In this document: one piece after another, positions 41,275-49,846 of the stretch
Position numbering within the stretch: position 1 is the first letter of the stretch
Layout of the letters: each line of letters starts with the position of its first letter
Assembly: GCA_035500775.1 (NCBI GenBank)
Contig: DATJWY010000133.1
Coordinates: 1-52,444 of the forward strand
DNA length: 52,444 nt
Source of the DNA: DATJWY01 sp035500775
GTDB lineage: Bacteria; Pseudomonadota; Alphaproteobacteria; Acetobacterales; Acetobacteraceae
Direction: 5' to 3'
The notes under the pieces: model-generated
Told to the model about the DNA's origin: nothing
Seen by the model: the letters and a program-made list of their open reading frames with translations, nothing else
The model's database searches: none
Made by a program: the position numbers and the translations under genes

Positions 41275-41301
41275 AATGCGCAATCATTAAAATTGCGCAT
41301 T
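41275..41301. terminator. Perfect 10-bp stem-loop after the 41327-42475 gene
   Basis: AATGCGCAAT (41275-41284), a 7-nt loop, then ATTGCGCATT (41292-41301). It lies 26 nt past the stop of the minus-strand gene that ends at 41327. There is no T-run on the distal side, so it may be a processing or attenuator hairpin, or an operator for the next promoter, rather than a standard intrinsic terminator. Confidence 0.45.
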
Positions 41302-41326
41302 GGACACGGAACGGATCACATGGCCG

Positions 41327-42475
41327 CTAGGCGGCGTGCGTAAGAGGCTTCCGCAGGCGCGGCGCGGCAGCCGGCGCGAACTCCGCGCGATGCGTTACCT
41401 CCGGGTAGGCCGACTGGCCGCCGAACGACCACAGCAGCCAGCCGAACTCGTAGCTGCGCATTTCCTGGGTGAGCCGGAGGGTCGTCGGGTCGGTGGTCCA
41501 GGGAGTGATGCCCGTGCCGGCGACGACGGAGGCGCGCAGCAGCCGGCCGAGGCGGCGGCCCTGGAGTCCGCGGCGGGCCTGCGAACGGTGGATCAGCGAC
41601 AGCGAGGGCACGAGCATCGAGACCCGCATCTGGTTGGCGCCGAAGAGCCACTCGAAGCCTCGCAGCATGGCCTCGCGGGAGCCGGGCACGCCGTGCCGGA
41701 TGGCGTGGTGCAGGAACGCCGGCGCCATGCCGTGCTGGTGCACCGAATAGACTTCGTACGCCTCGATGACGCGATCCTCGGCAGGCCGGTAGAACCAGGG
41801 CCATTCGCCCAAGGGGCCCTGCAGCGCGATCAGCTTCGCCGAGATGGCGTTGGCCGCCGCGATCGCCCGCTCGTCCTCGCGGAGTTCGCCGTAGTGGTAG
41901 AGCGCGAGGGCCGCGTAGACCTGTGTCGCGAAGGTCGCGAAATGCCGCCGCCCGCCGCGCGTCGCGTCGCGGAACAGGGCGTGCGGCCCGCTGAACTGCT
42001 CGAGCAGCAGACGGCTCAGGACATCGGCGACCGGCAGCCAGGACGGATCGCGGAGCGCCTGCGCGGCCACGCCGGACAGCGACAGCCCCGTGTCCTGCGC
42101 GGTCCAGCGCGTGGCGGGTTCGATATCCCTGGCCAGCGGCCGGAGCCCGTCGGCGACGACCCCGGGAACGGCAAGATCGAGTTCCGCGCCGGCCCAGAGC
42201 GCCATGCCCGCCGCACCGTTGCGGACCGGCAGCGTCGGCAGGGTCCGGCAAAGCGACAGGAACAGCGACGGAATGTCGTAAGGATCGTCGGCCAGCTCCG
42301 TGCGGACCGTGCTGAGGCCGAGCAGCACGTTCAGCGAGTAATAGAGGTCGCTGTGCGGCACGGACTCGTTCTCCGGACGGCGGCCGTCGAGGTGGTATTT
42401 GTGCGACCACATCTCCCGCTCGGGCATCCAGCAGCGCCGCAGGCCGGCAAGGGCATAAGTGCTCAGCGGCGTCAT
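41327..42475 (-). CDS. Alpha/alpha-barrel-like protein of unknown function
   Basis: A 382-aa protein without signal peptide or membrane helices. It is helix-rich with many aromatic and His residues (GEWPWFYRPAEDRVIEAYEV; YSVHQHGMAPAFLHHAIRHG; FGANQMRVSMLVPSLSLIHR), the texture of an alpha/alpha-toroid such as glycoside hydrolase family 88/105 or cellulose-epimerase-like proteins. No catalytic pair can be assigned. It is divergent from the FATP-type ligase gene (promoter region 42476-42651). A role in intracellular sugar or polysaccharide processing is only a guess. Confidence 0.75.
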   Translation of the reverse strand: MTPLSTYALAGLRRCWMPEREMWSHKYHLDGRRPENESVPHSDLYYSLNVLLGLSTVRTELADDPYDIPSLFLSLCRTLPTLPVRNGAAGMALWAGAELDLAVPGVVADGLRPLARDIEPATRWTAQDTGLSLSGVAAQALRDPSWLPVADVLSRLLLEQFSGPHALFRDATRGGRRHFATFATQVYAALALYHYGELREDERAIAAANAISAKLIALQGPLGEWPWFYRPAEDRVIEAYEVYSVHQHGMAPAFLHHAIRHGVPGSREAMLRGFEWLFGANQMRVSMLVPSLSLIHRSQARRGLQGRRLGRLLRASVVAGTGITPWTTDPTTLRLTQEMRSYEFGWLLWSFGGQSAYPEVTHRAEFAPAAAPRLRKPLTHAA

Positions 42476-42517
42476 GGCGGCGATGCTCCCTTCCGGCTCG
42501 TCCGGATCGCGGAATGC

Positions 42518-42546
42518 TTGTAACGCCGATATACATTCGCTATCAA
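42518..42546 (+). promoter_or_regulatory. Candidate promoter of the acyl-CoA synthetase gene
   Basis: TTGTAA (42518-42523), a 17-nt spacer and TATCAA (42541-42546), in an AT-rich island between divergent genes. Transcription would begin near 42553, about 100 nt before the chosen ATG. Confidence 0.4.
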
Positions 42547-42651
42547 GACATATTCATTCTCGACACGGACGGCGCCATGATCCGCCCCCGGGTCGCGCGT
42601 GCGGCCGCACGGGCGCCTGCTCCGGCTCCAACCGAACGACAGGATTCGCGA

Positions 42652-44436
42652 ATGTCCGAGCTGCCCGCCGGCAACGAGCCGCTTCGCGCCTGGACCCGTG
42701 CGCTTGCCCGGGTGGCGCCCCTGGGGCGGGGGGAAGGCGTCCCGCTGCCGGCGCTGCTGCCCCAACTGGCCGAGCGCTTCGGCACGCGGCCGGCGCTTCT
42801 GTCGGACGGCAGCATGCTCAGCTACGAGGACCTCACCGGACAGGCCAACCGCTATGCGCGCTGGGCCCTGCAGGAAGGCGTCGCGCCGGGGGAGGTGGTG
42901 TGCCTGCTGCTGGCGAACTGCCCCGAGTACGTGGCGATCTGGCTCGGCATCACCTCAGTGGGTGGCGTGGTTGCGCTGCTCAACACGAACCTTGCAGGCG
43001 ACGCGCTGGTGCACGCGTTCACGGCCGTGGCGCCGAAGCACATCATCGCCGGCGACACGTTTCGCGACAGCCTTGCCGCCGTGAGCGGACGGCTGCCCAC
43101 CGGCGTGACCTGCTGGACGCACGGCGCGGCCGAAGGCCGTTGCATCGACCGCCTCGTCGCAGACCTGCCCGCGGAGCCGCCGCCGGATGGCGGCCCGCGC
43201 GCACCATCGCTCAGCGACACGGCGCTCTACATCTACACCTCCGGCACCACCGGCCTGCCCAAGGCGGCGCGGGTCAGCCACCGGCGCGTCGCCGAGTGGA
43301 GCCACTGGTTCGCCGGCATGATCGACACGCAGCCGGACGACCGGATGTACAACTGCCTGCCGATGTACCACAGCGTCGGCGGCATCGTCGCGGTCGGTGC
43401 GATGCTGGTCGGCGGCGGGTCGGTGCTGGTGCGGCCCAGGTTCTCGGCAAGCCGCTTCTGGGACGACGTGGCCGATCGCGATTGCACGGTGTTCCAGTAT
43501 ATCGGCGAGCTTTGCCGCTACCTGCTGGCCAGCCCGCCGCACCCGCGCGAGACCGCGCACCGGCTGCGGCTCTGCTGCGGCAACGGGCTGCGCGGCGACG
43601 TGTGGGAAGCCTTCCGGCAGCGTTTCCGCATCCCCCGCATCCTGGAGTTCTACGCCGCGACTGAGGGCAACGTGTCGCTCTACAACTGCACCGGCAGGCC
43701 GGGGGCGATCGGGCATATTCCGGCTTTCCTCGCCCACCGCTTCCCCGTCGCCCTGGTCCGCTGCGACGCCGAAACCGGCGAGCCGCTGCGCGGTCCGGAC
43801 GGCTTATGCATCGCCTGCCGTCCCGACGAGGTCGGCGAGGCGCTCGGCAAGATCGGCGGCGAAGGCGACCGCAATGGCCGCCCGTTCGAGGGCTACACCG
43901 ACGGCCGCGCCTCCGACGCGAAGGTGCTGCGCGACGTCTTCGCCCGCGGCGACGCCTGGTTCCGCACCGGCGACCTGATGCGCAGGGATGCCACCGGCTT
44001 CTACTATTTCGTGGACCGCCTCGGCGACACGTTCCGCTGGAAGGGCGAGAACGTCGCGACCGAGGAGGTCGCCCAGGCGCTGCGCAGCTTCCCCGGCGTC
44101 GCCGACGCGGTCGTCTATGGCGTGAAGATCCCGGGCATGGAGGGGCGCGCAGGAATGGCGGCGATCACGGTGTCAGCCGGCTTCGAACCCGCGGCCCTCT
44201 ATCGCCACCTCGCCGCCCGTCTGCCGGAGTACGCCCGGCCGCTGTTCCTGCGGATCGCGTCCGGCATCGACGTGACCGGCACGTTCAAGCCGGTGAAGGC
44301 GGCGCTGACGCGCGAGGGCTACGATCCCCGCGTCGTGCCGGACCCGCTCTATTGCGCCGACCGCGACGCCGGGGCCTTCGTCCCGCTCGACCCCGCGCGC
44401 TACGAGCGCATCGGCGGCGGGCAGCTGCGGCTGTAG
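42652..44436 (+). CDS. Long-chain acyl-CoA synthetase, FATP/very-long-chain type
   Basis: A 594-aa ANL-superfamily enzyme. It has the AMP motif YIYTSGTTGLPKAARVSH, the FATP-type loop EFYAATEGNVSLYNCTGRPGA cut over two lines, GDLMRRDATGFYYFVDRLGD and FRWKGENVATEEVAQAL, and ends TGTFKPVKAALTREGYDP. These are diagnostic of the FATP/long-chain branch rather than FadD. It makes acyl-CoA from fatty acid, ATP and CoA. The ATG at 42652 has AGGA upstream; a start at 42577 would add 25 residues. It stands alone, followed by a ParDE remnant. Confidence 0.92.
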   Translation: MSELPAGNEPLRAWTRALARVAPLGRGEGVPLPALLPQLAERFGTRPALLSDGSMLSYEDLTGQANRYARWALQEGVAPGEVVCLLLANCPEYVAIWLGITSVGGVVALLNTNLAGDALVHAFTAVAPKHIIAGDTFRDSLAAVSGRLPTGVTCWTHGAAEGRCIDRLVADLPAEPPPDGGPRAPSLSDTALYIYTSGTTGLPKAARVSHRRVAEWSHWFAGMIDTQPDDRMYNCLPMYHSVGGIVAVGAMLVGGGSVLVRPRFSASRFWDDVADRDCTVFQYIGELCRYLLASPPHPRETAHRLRLCCGNGLRGDVWEAFRQRFRIPRILEFYAATEGNVSLYNCTGRPGAIGHIPAFLAHRFPVALVRCDAETGEPLRGPDGLCIACRPDEVGEALGKIGGEGDRNGRPFEGYTDGRASDAKVLRDVFARGDAWFRTGDLMRRDATGFYYFVDRLGDTFRWKGENVATEEVAQALRSFPGVADAVVYGVKIPGMEGRAGMAAITVSAGFEPAALYRHLAARLPEYARPLFLRIASGIDVTGTFKPVKAALTREGYDPRVVPDPLYCADRDAGAFVPLDPARYERIGGGQLRL

Positions 44437-44456
44437 TGAAGATGTCGGCAGGCCCC

Positions 44457-44477
44457 TGGTAGGAAACTTTGCTACCA
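44457..44477. promoter_or_regulatory. Operator candidate for the first parDE module
   Basis: TGGTAG-N9-CTACCA, a perfect 6-bp dyad ending 8 nt before the antitoxin ATG, where ParD autorepression is expected. A similar 21-nt site, starting with the same TGGTAGGA, lies before the second parD gene (50119-50141). Confidence 0.55.
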
Positions 44478-44484
44478 TCGGACC

Positions 44485-44766
44485 ATGCCGAACATATCCA
44501 AGATCAGCGTCGCGCTGACGGCCGAGATGAACAACCTGGTGCAGCAGGCCGTCGCGAGCGGCGAATACGCGTCCGGCAGCGAGGTCATCCGCGAGGCCCT
44601 GCGCGAATGGAAGCTGCGCCGCGAACTGCGGCAGCATGAAAGCGCCGAGCTGGTTCGGCTCTGGACGGAGGGGTTGGAGAGCGGTCCTGGCCGCCTCGGC
44701 GACATGGATGCGATCAAGCGGGAAGCACGCCGCCGGTTTGAAGCCGGCTCGCGCCAGCCGGATTGA
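44485..44766 (+). CDS. parD: ParD-type antitoxin
   Basis: A 93-aa antitoxin of the CC2985/ParD family. The N-terminal ribbon-helix-helix starts KISVALTAEMNNLVQQAVAS, followed by GEYASGSEVIREALREWKLR. The charged C-terminal tail would wrap the ParE toxin. It is followed by a TTG toxin start with a 4-nt overlap (TTGA), but that toxin is truncated, so the antitoxin may be an orphan. It could still cross-talk with the intact module at 49520-50105. Confidence 0.9.
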   Translation: MPNISKISVALTAEMNNLVQQAVASGEYASGSEVIREALREWKLRRELRQHESAELVRLWTEGLESGPGRLGDMDAIKREARRRFEAGSRQPD

Positions 44767-44906
44767 GGGGCCGCTTGGCGACCTGCCTGCGGACCGCCCG
44801 TGCCGAAGAAGACCTGATCGACATCCGGCTCTACATCGCCAGCGACAAGCCACCGGCCGCCAACAAGCTCCTCGATCGGATCGAGGCGGCGTTCCTTCTG
44901 ATCTGA
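44763..44906 (+). pseudogene. parE: Truncated ParE-type toxin
   Basis: A 47-codon frame from a TTG that overlaps the antitoxin stop. It reads TARAEEDLIDIRLYIASDKP and then AANKLLDRIEAAFLLI, followed by TGA. This matches the first half of ParE toxins (usual length about 100 aa). The second half, with the usual LPxxGRxxxxLRxxxxxxYxIxYRV and the basic C-terminal strand, is missing, and no continuation in other frames was seen in the next 150 nt. It is likely inactive. Confidence 0.75.
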
Positions 44907-45081
44907 CGAGGACCCGCAGTGACTGTCCGTAGTCTGCCTCTGCGGGCACGTGTGGCTTTATGGCGATGGGGGCCCGCGCCGCCGTGGCGCGCATCCGTGC
45001 CCGCGCGGAGAGCCACGGGTTCGGCCGCTTCGACCGAGCCGAGCGGGACACGTGACAACTGCGTGGTAAGCGGCAGCAGCC

Positions 45082-45804
45082 CTATGCCGTATTCCCCGCA
45101 TCCACCGTCAGCACGGTGCCGGTGACGTTCCGCGCCGTCTCGCCGAGGAAATAGGCGACGGCACTGGCCACGTCGTCCGGCTCGGCCATCCGCCGCAGCG
45201 CACTGCGCCGCGCGATCTGCGCGCGGTGGCCGGGATTGAGTTCGTGCGTCATCTCGGTCTCGACGAAGCCGGGTGCGACGGCATTCACCGTGATGCCGAG
45301 CGCGCCGACCTCGCGCGCGAGCGAGCGGGTGAAGCCGAGCAGCGCCGCCTTCGTCGCGCTGTAGACGGACAGCCCGTTGTAGCCGGTGCTCGCGACGATC
45401 GAGCTGACATTGACGATGCGGCTGCCGCCCGAGGTCATCATGGCGCGGACGACGTATTTCGTCAGCAGCATCGGCGAGAGCAGGTTCAGCTGCACGAGCC
45501 GCTCGATCTGCGTGTCGTGCATCGTGGCAAGGATGCCGCTCGTGCCGATGCCGGCGTTGTTGACCAGCCCGTAGAGCGCGCCGAACTCCGCGTGCAGCCC
45601 TTTCACGAAAGCGGGGATGGCGGCAAGGTCGCTGAGGTCGCAGGCGCGGAAATGGATCGCGCCGTCTGCCTGCCGCATCGCCGCGCCGAGGTCCGCGCTC
45701 TCCTTGCGGGCGACCGCGATGACCTGATGGCCGGAGGCGGCGAGGACACGCGCCATCGCAAGCCCGAGCCCGCGGCTGCCGCCGGTGACGATCACGTTAG
45801 GCAC
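45082..45804 (-). CDS. SDR-family oxidoreductase, FabG-like
   Basis: A 240-aa short-chain dehydrogenase with VTGGSRGLGLAMARVLAASG, the NNAGIGTSG motif and the catalytic Ser-Tyr-Lys in VSSIVASTGYNGLSVYSATKAA. It ends GTVLTVDAGNTA, like FabG-type enzymes. It overlaps the AMP-ligase gene by 8 nt and is last in a three-gene cassette (ACP, ligase, SDR). It probably reduces a 3-oxoacyl or similar group held on the cassette's own carrier protein. Confidence 0.92.
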   Translation of the reverse strand: MPNVIVTGGSRGLGLAMARVLAASGHQVIAVARKESADLGAAMRQADGAIHFRACDLSDLAAIPAFVKGLHAEFGALYGLVNNAGIGTSGILATMHDTQIERLVQLNLLSPMLLTKYVVRAMMTSGGSRIVNVSSIVASTGYNGLSVYSATKAALLGFTRSLAREVGALGITVNAVAPGFVETEMTHELNPGHRAQIARRSALRRMAEPDDVASAVAYFLGETARNVTGTVLTVDAGNTA

Positions 45805-47200
45805 TGGCGCGCCTCAGCTTGCCGGAGGGCGTGACATCGAGCGACGGCACGATGCGCACCGTCGCGGGCACCTTGTGGGCGGCGAGCGTGCCGCGGCACA
45901 TCTCGAGGATCTCGGCCTCCAGCCGCTTCGCGTCCGCGCCGCCGTCGTTCCCGGCGTGGGCGAGCACGACGTCGGCCACCACGATCGCGCCGATGATCGG
46001 GCTGCGCCGCGCCTTCACCAGCGACATCTCGACGCACGGATGGCGGTTGATGACGGCCTCGACCTCCAGCGGATGCACCTTCAGCCCGCCGACATTGATC
46101 ACGCCGTCCTTGCGGCCGGCGAAGTGGTAACGGTCGCTGCGCAGCTCGACGAGATCCTTGGTGTCGACGAAGCCGTCCGCGTCCGCGACCGGCTCCGGCA
46201 CATCGCCGAGATAGCGCTCCGCCACGCGCGGCGAGCGGATGCGCAGCGTGCCGTCCTGCACGCGCAGCGCGATGCCGCCGGCACGCTCCGGGCCGATCAA
46301 ATCGGCGGGGAAGCCCGCGAGACCATCGGCGATCTCGAACGCAACGCCCGCTTCGGTCGAGGCGAAGGCGTGCGCCACGCGGGCGGCGGGATAGGTGCTG
46401 CGCAGCTTGTCGAGGATCGCCTGATCGGCCACCTCGCCCGACAGCCGGACATTCGCGGGCGCGATCGCAGCCGCCGCCGGGCTGAGCAGCGCCCGCCGCC
46501 AGTGCGTCGGCGTGCCGGAGATGAACGAGACGCCGGCCGCGCCGGCGCGTGCGAGGAAGTCGCTGACCGGCTCGTCCGCGCCCGACAGCACCATCGAGCC
46601 GCCGCCGATCAGCGCGCGCAGCAGGATCTGCAGCCCGCCATAGCGGCGGATGTCGTAGAACGTGCTCCAGACCTGATCGCCCGCCGTGTCCGTCACGCGC
46701 GCAATGGCGCCGGCGAGGCTGCGCAACGTGTGGATCGCCATCTTCGGCGGCCCGGTCGTGCCGGAGGTGAACAGCGCCCACTCGGTCGGCGGGCAGCTTT
46801 CCGGTTCCCGCTGGTCCGCGACGGGCACCGGCGGGCCGGCGACGAGGCAGACCGCGCCGGCCGCCTCCAACTCGGGCAGGGGCCGGTCGGACACCACGAT
46901 CCGCGCCTCCGCCGTCGCCATGATGCCGGGCAACTGCGCGGGCTTGAGATCGGGCGGGCAGAGCACGATGCGCCGTGCGAAGCCGTCCAGTTCCAGGAGG
47001 GCAAGCGTGGCGGCGCGCTGCGTGGCGGTGATCAGCACGACGTTCTGGCCGCGCAGCTCGGCCCGCCGCGGCCCGAGCGCCGTTGCGCCGGCCAGGGCAT
47101 CGAGCGGCACGCGGGCCCGCTCGTCGAGCAGGAAGCGCCGCGCGACCGGGCCGGCCGCCGCGGTCAGTTCCCAGAGCGTGGGATGCTCAGTGGACGGCAT
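45797..47200 (-). CDS. AMP-dependent acyl/aryl ligase (ANL superfamily)
   Basis: A 467-aa adenylating enzyme, short for the family. The P-loop is LFTSGTTGPPKMAIHTLRSL; the A5-like part is AHAFASTEAGVAFE; then VDTKDLVELRSDRYHFAGRK and the C-terminal Lys motif TPSGKLRR. It overlaps the ACP gene by 14 nt and the SDR gene by 8 nt, so it most likely loads an acid onto that carrier protein rather than onto CoA. Such ACP/ligase/SDR trios often sit in surface-glycan loci, where they make acyl substituents for sugars (inference). Confidence 0.9.
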   Translation of the reverse strand: MPSTEHPTLWELTAAAGPVARRFLLDERARVPLDALAGATALGPRRAELRGQNVVLITATQRAATLALLELDGFARRIVLCPPDLKPAQLPGIMATAEARIVVSDRPLPELEAAGAVCLVAGPPVPVADQREPESCPPTEWALFTSGTTGPPKMAIHTLRSLAGAIARVTDTAGDQVWSTFYDIRRYGGLQILLRALIGGGSMVLSGADEPVSDFLARAGAAGVSFISGTPTHWRRALLSPAAAAIAPANVRLSGEVADQAILDKLRSTYPAARVAHAFASTEAGVAFEIADGLAGFPADLIGPERAGGIALRVQDGTLRIRSPRVAERYLGDVPEPVADADGFVDTKDLVELRSDRYHFAGRKDGVINVGGLKVHPLEVEAVINRHPCVEMSLVKARRSPIIGAIVVADVVLAHAGNDGGADAKRLEAEILEMCRGTLAAHKVPATVRIVPSLDVTPSGKLRRASA

Positions 47201-47441
47201 TCATCGCGTTCTCGTAGAGCGCCACGAACTCACCGAAGGTGGCGGGCACGTCGATGTCGTCCGACGTGCTGAACGGGTCGCTGCCCAGCCTGGATTCCAG
47301 ATTCGCGACGATGATCGCGAGGCACAGCGAGTCGATCCCCGACTCCAGCAGCAGCAGATCATCGGTGAGCGATGCGAGTTGCTTGTCCTGCTCGCGCGCC
47401 ACCTCGGTGAATACGGTGACCACTGTATCACGGATCGACAT
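47187..47441 (-). CDS. Acyl carrier protein
   Basis: An 84-aa acidic helical protein with the phosphopantetheine site LLLLESGIDSLCLAII (Ser38 in DSL). The C-terminus is PATFGEFVALYENAM, normal for ACPs. It is the first gene of the ACP/ligase/SDR cassette, overlapping the ligase by 14 nt. It is also the only free-standing carrier protein in the window, so it is a candidate partner for the amino acid:CP ligase at 6707-7648, although 40 kb away. Confidence 0.92.
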   Translation of the reverse strand: MSIRDTVVTVFTEVAREQDKQLASLTDDLLLLESGIDSLCLAIIVANLESRLGSDPFSTSDDIDVPATFGEFVALYENAMNAVH

Positions 47442-47585
47442 GAATCTTCCCCTGAAGCGGCGCTGGCGAACGCGCGGGAAGCGGCGCGACCGGACGCGTT
47501 CCGCGCAATCTCTTTTGAGATCATAAAAGTTGCTAAGTCAAGATGGATTCGTTCGGTCGCGTCATCGCGATGGGCTGCCGTGCGC

Positions 47586-48287
47586 TCAGCGCGGCGCGGG
47601 ATGGCGTCGCAATCGAACCGGGAGGGCGGGGAGCGCCCGGATCCAGGCCGGCCCGGTCCGCAGTATCAGCGCCGCGAACACCAGCGCCGGCCCGGCCACG
47701 CTCAGCGCGGCGAAGGGCAGGTACGCCAGGATGAACCTCATGTGCCCGTAGTGCTGGAACTTCAGGAAATCCGTGGCGAACGCGTAGGCGATGTAGTTCA
47801 TCCCGAAGACCTGCAGCATCCGCCAGCCGACCGGCCCGACGGCCTGCCGGACCCGCGCGAACGAGCAGAGCGCCAGCAGGTACATGCAGATGGCGGCGAC
47901 CCCGAAGAAGACGAACACGCCCATCACCGGCGTGGCCCCGATCCGGCACAGCCAGGCCACTAGTCCCATGTGGACGGTGTGCGCCGAGGCGAAGGCGAGG
48001 CCGAACTCCCGCCCGCGCCGCTTCACCGGCTGGAAGGCCGGACCGAACAGCGCGACCAGCGCCCCGCCGGCATAGGCGGGCCAGAACAGCAGGAACGAAA
48101 CCCGTCCGGTCGCCTGCAGGGCATCATCGGTGCCGCGCTCGCCCGCGCCGACGGCCGCCAGCACGACGAAGGCGCAGGCCGCGGCCGCGGCGAAGGCAAG
48201 CGCCATCCAGCGCGCGGCGTTCGGCCGGCTTGGCGGGAGGGGGCGTTTCGCCGCGAGGTCCATCCGGTCATCCCATCGGCGCGACAT
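47586..48287 (-). CDS. Six-helix membrane protein, ferric-reductase-like
   Basis: A 233-aa polytopic protein with about six helices: AALAFAAAAACAFVVLAAVG-like near 30, FLLFWPAYAGGALVALFG, AFASAHTVHMGLVAWL, GVFVFFGVAAICMYLLALC and AYLPFAALSVAGPALVFAAL. His residues in SAHTVHMG recall haem-binding ferric-reductase/MsrQ-type domains, but the second His pair is not obvious. A start at 48263 (MDLAAKRPL) is equally possible. It stands between the ACP cassette and the hydroxylase gene; function unknown. Confidence 0.75.
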   Translation of the reverse strand: MSRRWDDRMDLAAKRPLPPSRPNAARWMALAFAAAAACAFVVLAAVGAGERGTDDALQATGRVSFLLFWPAYAGGALVALFGPAFQPVKRRGREFGLAFASAHTVHMGLVAWLCRIGATPVMGVFVFFGVAAICMYLLALCSFARVRQAVGPVGWRMLQVFGMNYIAYAFATDFLKFQHYGHMRFILAYLPFAALSVAGPALVFAALILRTGPAWIRALPALPVRLRRHPAPR

Positions 48288-48397
48288 GCGCGTTCGCGCC
48301 GCTTGCTCAGCGGGCAGTCTAGCCGCCGCTGCCGTCCCCGCCTAATGACATGCGTGATGACAATGGATGCGTGTCGATACGGCGGAGCGGTGCGGCG

Positions 48398-49513
48398 TCA
48401 GGGGGTGGGCGAGCCCTCCGGCCGCGCGAGGAAGCGCAGGTTGGCCACCCGCTGCTTCTCCGCCTCCTCGTCGTGCAGGAACGGCAGGAAGGCATGGCGC
48501 CGGCCGCGCGTCACCGTGCCCACGCGGTGCAGCAGCGAGGCCGAGAACACCACCGCCGCGCCGACCGGCGCCTTGTACCGGCGCGGGCCGAATTCCGGGA
48601 ACTCCAGTTCGCCGCCCTCGAAGTCGTCGTTGAGGTTGATCGAGGCGGCGAAGCGCCGGTGCGCGGTCGCCCGCACGGTATCGTCGCGGTGCGGCCCGAA
48701 ATGGCCACCGTCCTCGGCGGCGTAGCAGGCGACGAGATACCGCTCCATCCGCGTCATGCGGAACTGGAAGGCCCGCTGCAGCATCAGGCCGACGCGGCGC
48801 GCGAACCGGGCCTTGATCTGTTCGATCAGCGCCTCCTCCGTCACCATGAAGTCCCGGCGCCGTTTCCAGGCATGGTCGTACTGCTCGACCGCCTTCCCCG
48901 CCACCTCCTGCATGAAGCCGCTCTCGCGCCCGCCGTGCCGGTCGTGGCAGTCGATCAGGTGGCGGCAGAACGCCGGCTCGAAGACATGCGGCAGCACGAG
49001 GACCGGTGCGCCGACCTCGAAGCCGAGAAAGGTCGCGGGCGGCGGCAGGCTCTCGAGAAGCGCGGCAAGCTGCCGGCCGTCCTCCTCCCCGTCCGGGCGC
49101 ATCGGGATCATCTCCACCACGCGCAGCATCGGGTCGAGGACGATCCACAGCCGCCCGGCGCCGACCCCGTAGGCCCGGTACATCGCGCCGTCGTCGAGAA
49201 CGACCTGCACGGCCGGAAAGCGGGCCTGGACGTTGTACGCCGCCTGGTCCGCAGGATCGGCCGAGACCCCGAGGAGGAACGCTTTCCCGTCATCGACGAA
49301 CCGGCCGAGCTGTTGGAGGCTGCGCAGGCCCCGTTCGCCGTCCGGATCGGCAGCCGTCCGGTAGAACCCCAGCACGATATAGCGGCCGGAGAGCGAGTCG
49401 AAGAGGAAGGTGTGCCGCCCGTGGTTCCACCAGGGCGCCATGTCGCCCCGGTGGATGTGCGCCGGCATCTGGAAGGGCGGCGGCTCCGTTGCCTGTCCGG
49501 GGGATGACGTCAT
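48398..49513 (-). CDS. Thioredoxin-fold/2-oxoglutarate-Fe(II) oxygenase fusion
   Basis: A 371-aa two-domain protein. Residues about 15-150 resemble a peroxiredoxin (MAPWWNHGRHTFLFDSLSGR; RYIVLGFYRTA; VSADPADQAAYNVQARFP) but lack any catalytic Cys at the usual place. Residues about 165-365 are a prolyl-4-hydroxylase-type dioxygenase with iron ligands His275 and Asp277 (HRDD) and His329 (SLLHRVGTV), and a basic 2-oxoglutarate anchor near Arg338-339. The family hydroxylates proteins or small molecules. The neighbouring ParE gene is 6 nt upstream on the same strand, probably without functional link. Confidence 0.85.
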   Translation of the reverse strand: MTSSPGQATEPPPFQMPAHIHRGDMAPWWNHGRHTFLFDSLSGRYIVLGFYRTAADPDGERGLRSLQQLGRFVDDGKAFLLGVSADPADQAAYNVQARFPAVQVVLDDGAMYRAYGVGAGRLWIVLDPMLRVVEMIPMRPDGEEDGRQLAALLESLPPPATFLGFEVGAPVLVLPHVFEPAFCRHLIDCHDRHGGRESGFMQEVAGKAVEQYDHAWKRRRDFMVTEEALIEQIKARFARRVGLMLQRAFQFRMTRMERYLVACYAAEDGGHFGPHRDDTVRATAHRRFAASINLNDDFEGGELEFPEFGPRRYKAPVGAAVVFSASLLHRVGTVTRGRRHAFLPFLHDEEAEKQRVANLRFLARPEGSPTP

Positions 49514-49519
49514 GGCGGG

Positions 49520-49846
49520 TCAGGGCGCCTCGTCGGGTTGGCCGCGACAGAGCGCCGCGTAGTCGCGCGCACCGTGGAAGACATTGGTGATTTCGACCGT
49601 GTTCGTCCCGGTCAGACGATAGACGATCACCAGGCGGCGCTCGAAGGGGACGGTGCGCAGGCCGGGCGCAAGGTCGTCGCGAAGCCGCCCGCCCTGCGGC
49701 AGGGTCGCGATGTGACGGCAGCGGTCGAGAATGCGGCCGACGTAGCGGCGCGCGACCTCCCGGCTGCCGCTGAGGCGGCGGACGGCACGGGCGATCTCTT
49801 CCAGGTCGTCGAGCGCCTCCGGCCGGAAGCGCAGGTCATACGGCAT
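49520..49846 (-). CDS. parE: ParE-type toxin
   Basis: A 108-aa intact toxin of the RelE/ParE superfamily. It has RFRPEALDDLEEIARAV, LPQGGRLRDDLAPGLRTVPF and a C-terminal RLVIVYRLTGTNTVEITNVFHGARDY, complete compared with the truncated copy at 44763. ParE toxins poison DNA gyrase. It starts inside the antitoxin gene (11-nt overlap), the standard parDE arrangement. Confidence 0.93.
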   Translation of the reverse strand: MPYDLRFRPEALDDLEEIARAVRRLSGSREVARRYVGRILDRCRHIATLPQGGRLRDDLAPGLRTVPFERRLVIVYRLTGTNTVEITNVFHGARDYAALCRGQPDEAP

